Shown here one piece after another: positions 38,579-49,115 of a stretch of 64,000 nt of DNA. Positions within the stretch are counted from its first letter, which is position 1. The number at the start of each line of letters is the position of its first letter. Source of the stretch: Cystobacter fuscus (GTDB lineage: Bacteria; Myxococcota; Myxococcia; Myxococcales; Myxococcaceae); NCBI RefSeq assembly GCF_002305875.1, contig NZ_CP022098.1, forward strand, positions 9,176,001-9,240,000. Direction: 5' to 3'. Below the pieces are notes generated by a model, which saw nothing but the letters and a program-made list of their open reading frames with translations, was not told where the DNA came from and did not search any database. The position numbers were made by a program, and so were the translations under genes.

Positions 38579-39487
38579 ATGGCCCTTCCCGCCATTGCCC
38601 CCTACACCATGCCCGGCGCCGCCGAGCTGCCGATGAACAAGGTGTCGTGGACGCCCGATCCCAAGCGCGCGGTGCTGTTGATCCACGACATGCAGAACCA
38701 CTTCGTGAAGGCCTTCACGGCCGGCCAGTCGCCGGTGACGGAGCTGGTGGCGAACATCCAGCGGCTGCGCCAGCACTGCGCCGCACTGGGCATCCCCGTG
38801 GTGTATTCCGCCCAGCCCGGCGGGCAGAGCATCGAGCAGCGCGGCCTGCTGCTGGACTTCTGGGGCATGGGCATCGCCGCCGGTCCCGGCCCGGAGCAGA
38901 TCATCGACGCGCTGAAGCCCGCCGAGGGCGACATCCACCTCACCAAGTGGCGCTACAGCGCGTTCCGCAGGACGGGGCTGATGGAGCTGCTGAAGGAGAA
39001 GGGCCGTGATCAGCTCATCATCACCGGCATCTACGCCCACATCGGCTGCCTGCAGACGGCCAGCGATGGCTTCATGAGCGAGATCCAGCCGTTCCTCGTC
39101 GCCGATGCCCTGGGCGACTTCTCCCGCGAGCAGCACCTGCTGGCGCTGAACTACGCGGCGAAGCTGTGCGCCGTCACCACCGTCACCGACCGGGTCATCG
39201 AGATGCTGGGGCCGGTGGGCTCGGTGGACGCGCGGGAGTTCTCCCCCCAGAGCGTCCGCGAGGAGGTCGCCGAGCTGTTGGTCCAGGCGCCCTCGGAGCT
39301 CGGCGATGACGAGAACCTGCTCGATCGGGGACTCGACTCCATCCGCATCATGAGCCTGGTGGAGCGCTGGAGGCGCAAGGGCGCGGAGATCACCTTCGTG
39401 GAGCTGGCCGAGCGTCCGACGCTGACCGACTGGTACGCGCTGCTGTCCTCGAGCTCGCGGCAGCCCGAGTCCGTGACGACGCGCTGA
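38579..39487 (+). CDS. mxcF: Isochorismatase with aryl carrier domain
   Basis: 302 residues in two domains. Residues 1-215 are isochorismatase (VLLIHDMQNHFVKAF with catalytic Asp; KWRYSAFRRTGL; TGIYAHIGCLQTASDGFM). Residues ~225-295 are an aryl carrier protein with phosphopantetheine site Ser254 in DRGLDSIRIMSL. EntB-type: hydrolyses isochorismate and carries 2,3-dihydroxybenzoate for MxcG. Confidence 0.94.
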   Translation: MALPAIAPYTMPGAAELPMNKVSWTPDPKRAVLLIHDMQNHFVKAFTAGQSPVTELVANIQRLRQHCAALGIPVVYSAQPGGQSIEQRGLLLDFWGMGIAAGPGPEQIIDALKPAEGDIHLTKWRYSAFRRTGLMELLKEKGRDQLIITGIYAHIGCLQTASDGFMSEIQPFLVADALGDFSREQHLLALNYAAKLCAVTTVTDRVIEMLGPVGSVDAREFSPQSVREEVAELLVQAPSELGDDENLLDRGLDSIRIMSLVERWRRKGAEITFVELAERPTLTDWYALLSSSSRQPESVTTR

Positions 39488-39539
39488 GCCCCTCTGCCCC
39501 CACCGCGCCGGGCGCCTTTCTCCACCCGAGGACCGAATC

Positions 39540-42500
39540 ATGAGTGACACCCAGAAGATCACCCTGCCGCTGTCCGCGGCCCAGCACGGCATCTGGTCGG
39601 GCCAGCAGTTCGACCTCCAGAGCGCCGTGTACAACGCGGGCGAGTGCATCGAGATCCAGGGGCCCGTGGATGCGGCCCTCTTCGAGGCGGCGGTGCGCCA
39701 GACGGTGGGGGAGGCCGAGGCGCTGCACATGCGCTTCGTGCCCGGCGCCGAGGGACCCGTCCAGGTGGCGGACCTCTCGGAGTGGGAGCTGCACCGGATC
39801 GATCTGCGCGGCGCCCGGGATCCCTGGGCGGCGGCGCTCGAGTGGATGTGGGCGGACCTCTCCCGGCCGGTCGATCTTCGCCAGGGTCCCCTCTTCACCC
39901 AGGCGCTCTTCCAGGCCGCGCCCGATCGCTTCTTCTGGTTCCAGCGCGTCCACCACGTCGCCATGGATGGCTTCGGCTTCTCGTTGCTCGCGCGGCGGGT
40001 GGCGGAGCTCTACACCGCGAAGGTGTCTGGACGTCCCACCCCGGAGGGGTTCCGCCGCCTGGGCCCGGTGGTGGAGGAGGACGCCGCCTATCGCAACGGG
40101 CCGCAGTACGCGCTCGACCGGACCTTCTGGATGGAGCGCCTGGCGGATCGGCCCACGCCGGTGACCCTGGCCCGGCCCGAGCCCATGTCGCCCCGCTTCG
40201 TGCGCCAGACGCGTCACCTGGAGAAGGGTGAGGCGGAGCGGCTCCAGGAGGCGGCGCGCAAGGAGGGCCTGGGTTGGCCGGACCTGGTGCTCGCCGCCAC
40301 GGCGGCCTGGATGCACCAGAAGACGGGAGCACCGGAGGTGGTGCTCGGCCTGCCGGTGATGTCTCGGCTCGGCTCGGCCGCGCTGCGCGTGCCGTGCATG
40401 GCGATGAACATCGTGCCGCTGCGCGTGCCCGTGCGGTCGGAGCAGGGACTGTTCGAGCTGGCCCGGGGCGTGGCGGCGGAGATGCGCGCCATCCGGCCCC
40501 ACCTGCGCTACCGCTACGAGCAACTGCGCCGGGACCTGAAGATGGTGGGCGGACAGCGTCGGCTGTTCGGCCCGGTGGTCAACATCATGCCGTTCGACTA
40601 CGGCCTGCGCTTCGCCGGCATGCCGGGGATCGCGCACAACATCTCCGCCGGCCCCGTGGAGGATCTGTCCATCGGCGTGTATGCCCGCGCCGATGGCGGT
40701 GGGCCGCGAATCGACTTCGACGCCAACCCCGCCTGCTACGGCGCCACCGAGCTGGATGCCCACCAGCGTGACTTCCTCCAGGTGCTGGCCACGCTGAGCG
40801 CGGCCCCTCAACAGCCCCTCTCCCAGCTCCTCCCCCTGGCTTCGTCCACGCACGAGGGCCACGCTCCGGCGAGCACGGAGGCCGCCTCCCCTGGAACCTC
40901 CGCCATCATCGAGGGCGAGCCACTGCCGTGCACCCCGCGCCCGGTGCTGGAGCTGCTCGCCGAGCGCGCCCGTGAGCAACCGGACGCGGTGGCGGTGGAG
41001 CACGGACCGTACCGCATGAGCTACCGAGAGCTGCTCGAGGCATCCCGGGCCCTCGGGGAGCGGCTCGTCGCGGAAGGAGCGCGGCCCGACGCCCCCGTGG
41101 CGGTGATGGTGCCCCGGAGCATCGACGCGATCGTGGCGAGCCTGGGCGTGCTGTTCGCTGGCGCGGGCTATCTGCCGCTCGATCCCTTCGGGCCGTCGGC
41201 CCGGACGGTCGGGATCCTCGAGGACGCCGCGCCCGCGCTGATCGTCACCACCGCCAAGACCCCGGAGCCCAAGGCCGAGCCGGTGCCTCCAGGCGGTCTG
41301 ACCGTGCGGCGCAACGACAAGCCCTCGCGCGAGCCGTCCCCGTCCAAGCCCCGGAGCGAGGAGGAGCGCCTCGCGTATGTCATCTACACCTCGGGCTCGA
41401 CGGGACAGCCCAACGGCGTGCAGATCACCCGGAGCGCGCTGGCCCACTTCGTGGCGGGCGCGACCGCGCGCTACGGCGTGCGCCGCGAGGACCGGGTGCT
41501 GCAATTCGCTCCGCTGCACTTCGACGCCAGCGTGGAGGAGATCTTCCTGACCCTGTGCGCCGGCGCGAGGCTGGTGCTGCGCACCGACGAGATGCTCCAG
41601 TCCGTGCCCCGGCTGCTCGACGCCTGCACCGCCGCCGGCATCACCGTGTTGGATCTGCCCACGGCGTTCTGGCACGAGCTGGCCTACAGCGTCTCCACGG
41701 GCGGGCTCGCGCTGCCGTCCTCCCTGCGCACGGTCATCATCGGCGGCGAGGCCGCGCTGCCCGAGCGCGTCGCCCGCTGGCGCACCGCCGTGGGCGCCGG
41801 AGTGCAACTGCTCAACACCTACGGCCCCACCGAGGCCACCGTGGTGGCCACCGTCGCCACGCTCAGCGGGCCCCAGGCGGGCGAGGCCTCCGACGAAGTG
41901 CCCATCGGCCGTCCGCTGCCGGGAGTGAGCGCGGTGCTGCTCGACAAGAGTGGGCGGCCCGCCGCTCCGGGCACCGAGGGCGAGCTGTACCTGTTGGGAG
42001 GCGGCCTCGCGCGCGGCTACCTGGGACGTCCGGAGCTGGACGCGGCGCGCTTCACGGTGCTCGGGCAACTGCCCGGCCGTCCGCGAGCCTACCGCACCGG
42101 TGACACGGCCCGGCTGCGCGAGGACGGACAGTTGGTGTTCGTCGGCCGCGTGGATGATGAGTTCAAGATCAGCGGACACCGGATCGACCCGACCGAGATC
42201 GAAACCGTGCTGCTCGGCCTGCCGGGGGTGAAGGACGCGGCGGTGGTCGGCCAGATCCTGCCGGGAGGCACGCGGCGGTTGTGCGCGCACGTCGTCGCCA
42301 CCTCGCCCGCGCCCACGGCGGCGGAGCTGCGCCGTCACCTGCTGGGAGTCCTGCCCGCGCCCATGGTGCCTGGGGCCTTCGTCTTCTCCGAGCGGCTGCC
42401 GCGCACCTCGAATGGCAAGGTGGACCGCGCCGAGCTGCGCCGGAAGATGGCCACCGAGGAGAGCACGACGGCCGCCGACGCCGCCACCGATCTGGAGCGG

Positions 42501-43907
42501 GAGATCCTCCGCATCTGGGAGCAGGTGCTGGGCGTGAGCGGGGTGACGACCCAGGACGACTTCTTCGAGCTGGGCGGACAATCGCTGCAGAGCATCCAGG
42601 TGGCCAACCGGCTCGGCGTGGCCCTGGGCCGCGAGGTGCCCGTCGCCACGGTGTTCCGCCATCCGACCGCCGCGGGGCTGGCCCAGGCGCTGGAGCACGG
42701 CTCGGGCCCCCAGGCCCAGGCCGGTGGCCTCACCGCCGCCATGCTCGCCGACGCCGAGCTGCCCGAGGAGATCGTCCCCAGGACGCTCGCCCATGACAAG
42801 AACCCCGTGTCCCAGGCGCCGCCGCGGCAGGTGCTGCTGACGGGCGCCACCGGCTTCGTGGGCGCGCACCTGCTCGACCAGTTGCTGCGCCAGACGCATG
42901 CGCGAATCGTCTGCCTGGTACGCGCCCGGGACGAGGCGCAGGCGATGGAGCGCATCCGCACGGCGCTGGTGGGCCAGGGGCTCGCCACCGACGGCCTCGC
43001 CGAGCGGGTGCTCGCGCTGCCGGCGGACCTGAGCCAGCCCTGGCTGGGGCTGGGCGCCACGCGCTTCCACGGACTGGCCGCCGAGTGCGACGTCGTCTAC
43101 CACAACGCCGCGGTGGTCAGCGTCGTGCGCGAGTACGGCAGCCTGAAGGCGGTGAACGTGGGCGGCACGCGCGAGCTGTTGCGGCTGGCCGCCGCCGTGC
43201 GGCCCAAGCCCCTGCACTACGTCTCGACGCTCGCGGTGGCCCCCCCGTCGAACCTCCAGCCCGAGGTCCCCGAGGACTTCGTCCCCGCCCACCCGGGGCT
43301 GCTCGACGGCTACCAGCGCAGCAAGTGGATCGCCGAGCGACTCGTGCAGCAGGCCGGCGAGCGCGGTCTGCCGGTGGCCGTCTACCGCCTGGGCCGCGTG
43401 GTGGGCGCGTCCAGCACGGGCATCGTCAATCCGCAGGATCTGGTCTGGCGCATCCTGCTGGCCGGCATCCCCGCGGGCGTGCTTCCCCAGATGGACGTCC
43501 ACGAGACGTGGACCCCGGTGGACTACGTGGCGCGCGCCATCGTGCGCCTGTCCCTGGTGCCCCGGAGCGGACCGGTGTTCAACCTCGCCCCCCACCCGGA
43601 CGTGCGCTTGAGCGACGTGTTCCAGTGGGTGCGCGCGTACGGCTACCGGGTGGACTCGTGCTCCCTCCCCGAATGGAGGGAGCGTCTCGCCCGGCGCGCG
43701 GACTCCGCGGACAACAGCGCCACGATGGCGTTCTTCGATCTGCGCGCGGGCTCGGCGGATGCGGCCTTTGGCCTGGGACACATCCGTTGCGAACAGTTGA
43801 CCCGAAGCCTCGCCGATAGCGGTATCTCCTGCCCCTCCCCCGACCGTGCCCTGATGGACCGCTATCTGAATGACTGCGTGGCACGCGGACTCCTGCCACG
43901 CCCATGA
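39540..43907 (+). CDS. mxcG: Myxochelin nonribosomal peptide synthetase (C-A-PCP-Red)
   Basis: 1455 residues. Condensation domain ~1-440 (HHVAMDGFG at ~137), adenylation ~455-960 (core A3 [11 protein letters not shown] at ~616), carrier Ser1015 (GGQSLQSIQ), thioester reductase ~1095-1455 ([14 protein letters not shown]; Tyr1258-xxx-Lys1262). Aligning its A domain by eye on GrsA gives pocket residues D-A-E-D-I-G-T-V-V; Glu239 and Asp278 suit a cationic substrate such as lysine. Joins two dihydroxybenzoyl groups to lysine and releases the product by NAD(P)H reduction (myxochelin A route). ATGA overlap with the next gene. No mxcL aminotransferase is in the window. Confidence 0.94.
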   Translation: MSDTQKITLPLSAAQHGIWSGQQFDLQSAVYNAGECIEIQGPVDAALFEAAVRQTVGEAEALHMRFVPGAEGPVQVADLSEWELHRIDLRGARDPWAAALEWMWADLSRPVDLRQGPLFTQALFQAAPDRFFWFQRVHHVAMDGFGFSLLARRVAELYTAKVSGRPTPEGFRRLGPVVEEDAAYRNGPQYALDRTFWMERLADRPTPVTLARPEPMSPRFVRQTRHLEKGEAERLQEAARKEGLGWPDLVLAATAAWMHQKTGAPEVVLGLPVMSRLGSAALRVPCMAMNIVPLRVPVRSEQGLFELARGVAAEMRAIRPHLRYRYEQLRRDLKMVGGQRRLFGPVVNIMPFDYGLRFAGMPGIAHNISAGPVEDLSIGVYARADGGGPRIDFDANPACYGATELDAHQRDFLQVLATLSAAPQQPLSQLLPLASSTHEGHAPASTEAASPGTSAIIEGEPLPCTPRPVLELLAERAREQPDAVAVEHGPYRMSYRELLEASRALGERLVAEGARPDAPVAVMVPRSIDAIVASLGVLFAGAGYLPLDPFGPSARTVGILEDAAPALIVTTAKTPEPKAEPVPPGGLTVRRNDKPSREPSPSKPRSEEERLAYVIYTSGSTGQPNGVQITRSALAHFVAGATARYGVRREDRVLQFAPLHFDASVEEIFLTLCAGARLVLRTDEMLQSVPRLLDACTAAGITVLDLPTAFWHELAYSVSTGGLALPSSLRTVIIGGEAALPERVARWRTAVGAGVQLLNTYGPTEATVVATVATLSGPQAGEASDEVPIGRPLPGVSAVLLDKSGRPAAPGTEGELYLLGGGLARGYLGRPELDAARFTVLGQLPGRPRAYRTGDTARLREDGQLVFVGRVDDEFKISGHRIDPTEIETVLLGLPGVKDAAVVGQILPGGTRRLCAHVVATSPAPTAAELRRHLLGVLPAPMVPGAFVFSERLPRTSNGKVDRAELRRKMATEESTTAADAATDLEREILRIWEQVLGVSGVTTQDDFFELGGQSLQSIQVANRLGVALGREVPVATVFRHPTAAGLAQALEHGSGPQAQAGGLTAAMLADAELPEEIVPRTLAHDKNPVSQAPPRQVLLTGATGFVGAHLLDQLLRQTHARIVCLVRARDEAQAMERIRTALVGQGLATDGLAERVLALPADLSQPWLGLGATRFHGLAAECDVVYHNAAVVSVVREYGSLKAVNVGGTRELLRLAAAVRPKPLHYVSTLAVAPPSNLQPEVPEDFVPAHPGLLDGYQRSKWIAERLVQQAGERGLPVAVYRLGRVVGASSTGIVNPQDLVWRILLAGIPAGVLPQMDVHETWTPVDYVARAIVRLSLVPRSGPVFNLAPHPDVRLSDVFQWVRAYGYRVDSCSLPEWRERLARRADSADNSATMAFFDLRAGSADAAFGLGHIRCEQLTRSLADSGISCPSPDRALMDRYLNDCVARGLLPRP

Positions 43908-45244
43908 TTCCCTCGCCCTCTTCATCCCGTCCTCACCCTGGTAATGGCGCTCCCGTGATGAATCGAAATTGGACTCCTCGCTCCTGGAGGGACAGGCCCC
44001 TCAAGCACATGCCCACCGACTATCCGAATCCCCGTGCGCTGGCGCGGGTCGAGGAGGAGATGTCCCGGCTGCCCTCCCTGGTGTCCCCCGAGGAGACCCG
44101 CCGTCTGAGGGACGCGCTCGGCCAGGTCGCCGAGGGCAAGGCGATCCTCCTGCAGGGTGGTGACTGCGCGGAGAGCTTCAAGGAGTTCTCGCCCGACAAC
44201 ATCCGCGGCACCCTCCGCCTGCTGCTCCAGATGGCGCTGGCGCTCACGTTCGCGGGAGGCCGTCCGGTGGTGCGCGTCGGCCGCATCGCGGGCCAGTTCG
44301 CCAAGCCGCGCTCCAGCCCCGTGGAGACCCGCGACGGCATCACCCTGCCCGCCTACCGCGGCGACAACATCAACGGCATGGCCTTCACGCTCGCCGAGCG
44401 CACGCCGGACCCCGAGCGTCTGCTGCTCGCCTGGCGGCAATGCGCGGACACGATGGAGATCGTGCGCGCCTTCGCCCAGGAGCGCCATGCGGACCAGGAG
44501 GCGCTCCGGCGCTGGGGAAGCGCACACCCCGAGCGGCAGAATCCGAGCCTGGATCCGCGCGACGTCTACACCAGCCACGAGGCCCTGCTGCTCAACGTGG
44601 AGGAGGCCCAGACGCGCCTCGAGCCCTCCACGGGCGGGTGGTACGACGCCTCGGCCCACATGCTGTGGATCGGCGAGCGGACGCGGCAGCTCGACGGTGG
44701 GCACGTGGAGTTCATGCGCGGCCTCCAGAACCCCATTGGCCTCAAGTGCGGCCCCACGATGGAGCCGGACGATCTGCTGCGGCTGATGGACGTGCTCAAC
44801 CCCGAGGCCATCCCCGGCAAGCTGACGCTCATCGGCCGCTTCGGCGCGGACAAGATCGCCGAGCGCCTGCCCCGGCTCATGGCCGCGACCCGCCGCGACG
44901 GCCGCCCCGTCGTCTGGGCCACGGATCCGATGCACGGCAACACCCTGCAGGCGAGCAACGGCTACAAGACGCGGCCCTTCGACCGCATCCTCTCGGAGGT
45001 GCGCACCTTCATCCAGGTTGCCTCCGCCGAGGGCGTCCACCCCGGTGGCTTCCACCTGGAGATGACGGGACAGGACGTCACCGAGTGCCTGGGCGGCTCG
45101 TGCGAGGTGACCGAGAGCGACCTCCCCCTGCGCTACCACACCCACTGCGATCCCCGGCTCAACGCCGACCAGTCGCTCCAGCTCGCCTTCCTCGTGGCCG
45201 AACACCTCCGCGTCCTCCCCGCCCCTCGCGCCCAGGCCGCTTGA
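43904..45244 (+). CDS. aroA5: Class II DAHP synthase of the myxochelin cluster
   Basis: 446 residues, plant-type (AroA_II) 3-deoxy-D-arabino-heptulosonate-7-phosphate synthase: LLQGGDCAESFKEF, VRVGRIAGQFAKPRS, LPAYRGDNING, WATDPMHGNT and GGFHLEMTGQDVTECLGG. Commits carbon to chorismate, the precursor of 2,3-dihydroxybenzoate. A dedicated copy within the operon would raise shikimate flux under iron limitation. ATG 43904 overlaps the mxcG stop; ATG 43958 is a plausible shorter start, neither with a strong ribosome site. Confidence 0.9.
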   Translation: MIPSPSSSRPHPGNGAPVMNRNWTPRSWRDRPLKHMPTDYPNPRALARVEEEMSRLPSLVSPEETRRLRDALGQVAEGKAILLQGGDCAESFKEFSPDNIRGTLRLLLQMALALTFAGGRPVVRVGRIAGQFAKPRSSPVETRDGITLPAYRGDNINGMAFTLAERTPDPERLLLAWRQCADTMEIVRAFAQERHADQEALRRWGSAHPERQNPSLDPRDVYTSHEALLLNVEEAQTRLEPSTGGWYDASAHMLWIGERTRQLDGGHVEFMRGLQNPIGLKCGPTMEPDDLLRLMDVLNPEAIPGKLTLIGRFGADKIAERLPRLMAATRRDGRPVVWATDPMHGNTLQASNGYKTRPFDRILSEVRTFIQVASAEGVHPGGFHLEMTGQDVTECLGGSCEVTESDLPLRYHTHCDPRLNADQSLQLAFLVAEHLRVLPAPRAQAA

Positions 45245-45300
45245 GTCCCCAACTTCCTTGACACCGCTCCGGATCACGCCTAACACCGCCCCGAAAATGA

Positions 45301-45323
45301 GAATGAGAACCATTTTCATATTC
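45301..45323. promoter_or_regulatory. Fur box of the receptor (mxcH) transcript
   Basis: GAATGAGAA-CCA-TTTTCATATTC, an imperfect inverted repeat with the same core and the same preceding GCCCCGAAAA as the box at 34817. TTGACA at 45258-45263 lies upstream. It allows a second iron-repressed transcript starting at the receptor gene. Confidence 0.85.
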
Positions 45324-45338
45324 CGCCAGTGGAGCGGG

Positions 45339-47783
45339 GTGGTCCGAGGAGTGGGGAAGGCGTTGCTGGTGGCGGGGCTGCTGGGGACGGGGGGAGCCCT
45401 GGCACAGGAAGCGCCGGCGGCGCCCGCGCTCGAGGCGCCGAAGCTGAAGGAGTCCGCCGAGGCCACCTATCCGCCCGAGGCGCTCGAGGAGCGTCTGGAG
45501 GCGAAGGTCGTCCTGCGGCTGACGCTGGACGCGGAGGGACAGGTCACCCAGGCGGAGGTGGTGGGGCCTGCCGGGCATGGCTTCGACGAGGCGGCGCGCG
45601 AGGCGGCGCTGCGCATGCGCTTCGAGCCGGCGCGGCGCAACGGGACGCCCATGCCCTCGCGCATCCTCTATACCTACGAATTCCAGCCGCCGCCGGAGCC
45701 CACCCCTCCGGCCCCTCCGCCGCCGCCCGCGGGCTCGGACGAGCCCATCGAGGTCACGGTCCAGGGGCCGTCCGAGGGAGAGCGCCGGCGCCGGTCCGCC
45801 GAATCGGTCCAGGTGGTGGACACGGAGAACATCAAGCGCGAGGCGGCCGACCTGGGCGAGGCGCTGTCGCGCACCGAGGGCGTGAGCGTGCGCCGCTCGG
45901 GAGGGCTCGGCAGCCGGGCGCGCTTCTCGCTCGCCGGACTCACGGACGAGCAGATCCGCTTCTTCGTGGATGGGGTGCCGCTGGAGCTGGCGGGCTATGG
46001 GCCGGAGCTGGCCAACGTCCCCGTCAACCTCGTGCAGCGGGTGGAGATCTACCAGGGCGTCGTCCCCATCCGTTTCGGGAGCGATGCGCTCGGAGGCGCC
46101 GTCCAGCTCGTCACGGACCAGGAGGTGCGCGGAACGGGTGTCGCCGCTTCGTATGAGCTGGGCTCCTTCGACACGCACCGGCTCACGGTGAGCGGGCGGC
46201 ACCTGCACGAGCCGAGTGGCCTGTTCCTCCGGGCCAATGCCTTTGTCGACAGCACCCAGAATGACTATCCCATCATCGCCAAGGTCGGCGATGCGCTCGG
46301 GCGGCCGCAGCCCCGGCGGGTCTACCGCTTCCATGATGCCTATGGAGCCAGGGGGGCCAGCGTCGAGGCGGGCTTCGTCGACAAGCCCTGGGCCCGGCGC
46401 CTGCTGCTGCGCGCCTTCATGAATGGGAGTGACAAGGAGTTGCAGAGCAACCCCAGCATGACGGTCCCCTACGGGGATGCGACCAGCGGGGAGAGCTCCC
46501 TCGGCGCCACCCTGCGCTACGAGCAGCTCCTGTCCGGGGGAGTCTCGGTGGATGCGGTCGCGGGCTACGTCTCGCGGCGCACGCGTCTGGATGACCTCGG
46601 CACGTGCTTCTATAACTGGCTGGGCAGCTGCGCCGCCCAGGCGCGGCCCCAGCCAGGAGAGTTGTTCTCGCGGCCCGTCGAGCAGCGAGTGAACCAGCAC
46701 ACCGGTTTCGCGCGGCTCACGTTCGGATGGACCCCCACGGCGGCGCACACGCTCCGCCTGTCGCTCGCGCCCACCGCGGTGGGCCGCACGGGCGAGGATC
46801 TGCGGACGCGCGCCCTGGGACAGGTGGATCCCCTCTCCGCCAACCGCAACCTGCTCTCCCTGGTCAGCGGTCTGGAATACACCCTGGGCGCCCTGGACGA
46901 TCGCCTGGAGAACATCGTCTTTCTCAAGGACTACCTCCAGGTGGCGGATGCCCAGCGGCTGATGCCCGATGAATCCTTCGCTCCCATCGGACGGAACATG
47001 CATGGCCTGGGCGTGGGTGACGGCGTGCGCCTGCGTCTGCTCCGGGAACTCACCGCGAAAGCCTCCTATGAGTACGCCATCCGCCTGCCCCGCCCGGACG
47101 AGATCTTCGGAGATGGCGCGCTCATCGCCGACAACCTGGACCTGAATCCCGAGCGCAGCCACAACGTCAATCTCGAGCTCGCGCTGGATGCCCCGGACAC
47201 CCGCGTGGGCGCGCTCCGCGCCAGCGTGGTGGGCTTCGGCCGGCTGGCGGATGAGCTCATCATCCTCGTGGGCCGGGAGAGCTACTTCACCTATCAGAAC
47301 GTGTTCTCGGCGCGGTCCCTGGGCGCCACCGGCTCGGCCGGATGGACGTCACCCGGGCAGTACCTCTCCCTGGATGGGAATGTCACCTGGCAGGATCTGC
47401 GCAACACCTCGCGCGAGGGAGTCTTTGGTGGCTTCACGGGCAAGCGCATTCCCAATCGGCCCTACCTGCAAGCCAATGGCACCGCCCGCCTCCAGGCCAG
47501 TGGCTTGATGAGTGCCCGGGACGAGCTGACCCTCACCTGGCACGTGCGCTACGTCCACACCTTCTCCCGTGCATGGGAGGGCGTGGGCATCGAGAACCCC
47601 GAGCTGCAGATTCCCTCTCAGCTCCTCCAATCCCTGGCGCTTTCCTATGTCACCCGGGCCTGGAATTGGACGATGGGCTGGACGGTCGACGTGCAGAACC
47701 TGACCGACACGCCCGCGTATGACTTCTTCGGTGTGCAACGCCCCGGGCGAAGCATCTTCGCCAAGCTCACCGTGGAACACTGA
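45339..47783 (+). CDS. mxcH: TonB-dependent siderophore receptor with N-terminal TonB_C-like domain
   Basis: ~814 residues. Signal peptide (KALLVAGLLGTGGALAQ), a TonB_C-like domain (~35-110: YPPEALEERLEAKVVLRLTL, then EAALRMRFEPARRNG), a Pro-rich linker, plug domain (~140-255: EALSRTEGVSVRRSGGLGSR; VEIYQGVVPIRFGSDALGGA) and a 22-strand-type beta-barrel ending in SIFAKLTVEH with a weak C-terminal signature. Probable ferri-myxochelin receptor. GTG 45339 is chosen because GGAG lies 4 nt upstream; ATG 45297 would put the Fur box inside the coding sequence. Confidence 0.88.
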   Translation: MVRGVGKALLVAGLLGTGGALAQEAPAAPALEAPKLKESAEATYPPEALEERLEAKVVLRLTLDAEGQVTQAEVVGPAGHGFDEAAREAALRMRFEPARRNGTPMPSRILYTYEFQPPPEPTPPAPPPPPAGSDEPIEVTVQGPSEGERRRRSAESVQVVDTENIKREAADLGEALSRTEGVSVRRSGGLGSRARFSLAGLTDEQIRFFVDGVPLELAGYGPELANVPVNLVQRVEIYQGVVPIRFGSDALGGAVQLVTDQEVRGTGVAASYELGSFDTHRLTVSGRHLHEPSGLFLRANAFVDSTQNDYPIIAKVGDALGRPQPRRVYRFHDAYGARGASVEAGFVDKPWARRLLLRAFMNGSDKELQSNPSMTVPYGDATSGESSLGATLRYEQLLSGGVSVDAVAGYVSRRTRLDDLGTCFYNWLGSCAAQARPQPGELFSRPVEQRVNQHTGFARLTFGWTPTAAHTLRLSLAPTAVGRTGEDLRTRALGQVDPLSANRNLLSLVSGLEYTLGALDDRLENIVFLKDYLQVADAQRLMPDESFAPIGRNMHGLGVGDGVRLRLLRELTAKASYEYAIRLPRPDEIFGDGALIADNLDLNPERSHNVNLELALDAPDTRVGALRASVVGFGRLADELIILVGRESYFTYQNVFSARSLGATGSAGWTSPGQYLSLDGNVTWQDLRNTSREGVFGGFTGKRIPNRPYLQANGTARLQASGLMSARDELTLTWHVRYVHTFSRAWEGVGIENPELQIPSQLLQSLALSYVTRAWNWTMGWTVDVQNLTDTPAYDFFGVQRPGRSIFAKLTVEH

Positions 47784-47816
47784 CCCCCTGATTTCAACCC
47801 GCAGAAAGGCAGTCTC

Positions 47817-49034
47817 ATGAATCGAACCTCTCTCTTCCGCTCCTCGTGCCTCGCCGCCACGGCGCTCTCCCTGTCCCTGCTCGCGGGCTGCGATCCGGAG
47901 CCCACCCCGAACAACCCCAACAACGGCACCGGGCCGCTGTATGCCATTACCACCCAGGTCCTCGGTCAGGAGCCCATCAGCTACATCGTCCTGACGGACA
48001 AGGTGGATCAGACCACGACGGTCTCGCTGGACAACGCCCTCTCCATTCCCGGCCGCGCGCTCGGCGTGGGCATCGCGAAGACGGGCTCCATCTACGTGGG
48101 TCTGGATGACGGCTCCACCATCACGCGCTACACCCTGTCGGACAAGGGGACGCTGCAGCAGAACGGCCAGGTCGACTTCCTCAACCAGGGCGTGAGCTCG
48201 ATTGGCGAGTACCAGGGCAACTTCCAGTTCGTCTCGCCGACCAAGGCCTACTACTTCGACGGCTCGTCCTCCCAGGCCATCGTCTGGAACCCCACGGACA
48301 TGTCGGTCATCAAGGCCATCAAGCTCGAGGGCCTGACCGTCGAGGGCGCGAGCCTCGTCTTCTCGCCGTCGCCCTCGCGCCGCGAGAACCAGGTCATCAT
48401 GCCCGTGGCCTGGCGCACCAGGACCGGCGTCGTCATCAAGCAGGCGGGTGTCGTCTCCATCGACACGCGGACCGACACGGCCACCGTCGTGACGGACAAG
48501 CGGTGCGGCTACGTGCACAGCAGCGTGTTCGGAGCCGATGGTCAGGTGTACCTGGCGACGGAAGCGTACGGCTCGGCGGCGCACCGGCTGGGCCCCGACA
48601 CCAACCCGGAGCCCTGCCTGCTCAAGTTCAACCCGGACACGCTCCAGTTCGACACCTCCTTCTACAAGCCTCTGAACTCGCTGGCGGGCGGCGCCGTCAC
48701 GGGCGCCCTGCTCCCGGGCCCCCAGGGCACGACGTACGTGCGCGTGCTGGATGAGAGCCTCGCCCCCGAGTCGTCGTTCAGCAGTGCCCGCCTCCTCGCG
48801 AGCGGCGCCGGCTGGCAGTGGTGGAAGGTGGACACCAGCGCCTGGACCGCGACGAAGCAGGACGGCTTCCCGGCCACCACGGGCAGCACCTTCCTCTACG
48901 AGGCGGACAATCAGATCCTCTACTCCGAGTTCGCCGCCGGCTCCACGGCCACGACCCTGCACCTGCTGGGAGACAAGGGCAAGCCCACGGTCACCACCCA
49001 GGGCCTGGCCTTCTCCTTCCTCCAGTTGCGCTAG
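47817..49034 (+). CDS. Predicted beta-propeller lipoprotein of the iron regulon
   Basis: 405 residues. Signal peptide with lipobox LLAGC (Cys25), then repeated beta-rich units (ALGVGIAKTGSIYVGLDDGS; SVFGADGQVYLATEAYGS; LLYEADNQILYSEF-like) without catalytic motifs. It is placed between the receptor and exbB, 33 nt after the receptor. A surface siderophore- or metal-binding role resembling DUF4374-type lipoproteins that partner TonB-dependent receptors is inferred from context only. Confidence 0.7.
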   Translation: MNRTSLFRSSCLAATALSLSLLAGCDPEPTPNNPNNGTGPLYAITTQVLGQEPISYIVLTDKVDQTTTVSLDNALSIPGRALGVGIAKTGSIYVGLDDGSTITRYTLSDKGTLQQNGQVDFLNQGVSSIGEYQGNFQFVSPTKAYYFDGSSSQAIVWNPTDMSVIKAIKLEGLTVEGASLVFSPSPSRRENQVIMPVAWRTRTGVVIKQAGVVSIDTRTDTATVVTDKRCGYVHSSVFGADGQVYLATEAYGSAAHRLGPDTNPEPCLLKFNPDTLQFDTSFYKPLNSLAGGAVTGALLPGPQGTTYVRVLDESLAPESSFSSARLLASGAGWQWWKVDTSAWTATKQDGFPATTGSTFLYEADNQILYSEFAAGSTATTLHLLGDKGKPTVTTQGLAFSFLQLR

Positions 49035-49115
49035 TCCCAATCCTTTGAGACTAGAGTAGGACCCCGTTTCCCCCACGGCCCCCCACGCGAGCCTTGAAGG
49101 CGAAGGACGACGAAG

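Noticed and set aside
39390-43925. A ~1511-codon minus-strand open frame opposite mxcG
   Set aside because: His/Arg-rich shadow of the NRPS gene, whose domains and motifs are unambiguous on the plus strand.
45297-45338. ATG 45297 as the mxcH start
   Set aside because: It would place the Fur box inside the coding sequence and gives no ribosome site.
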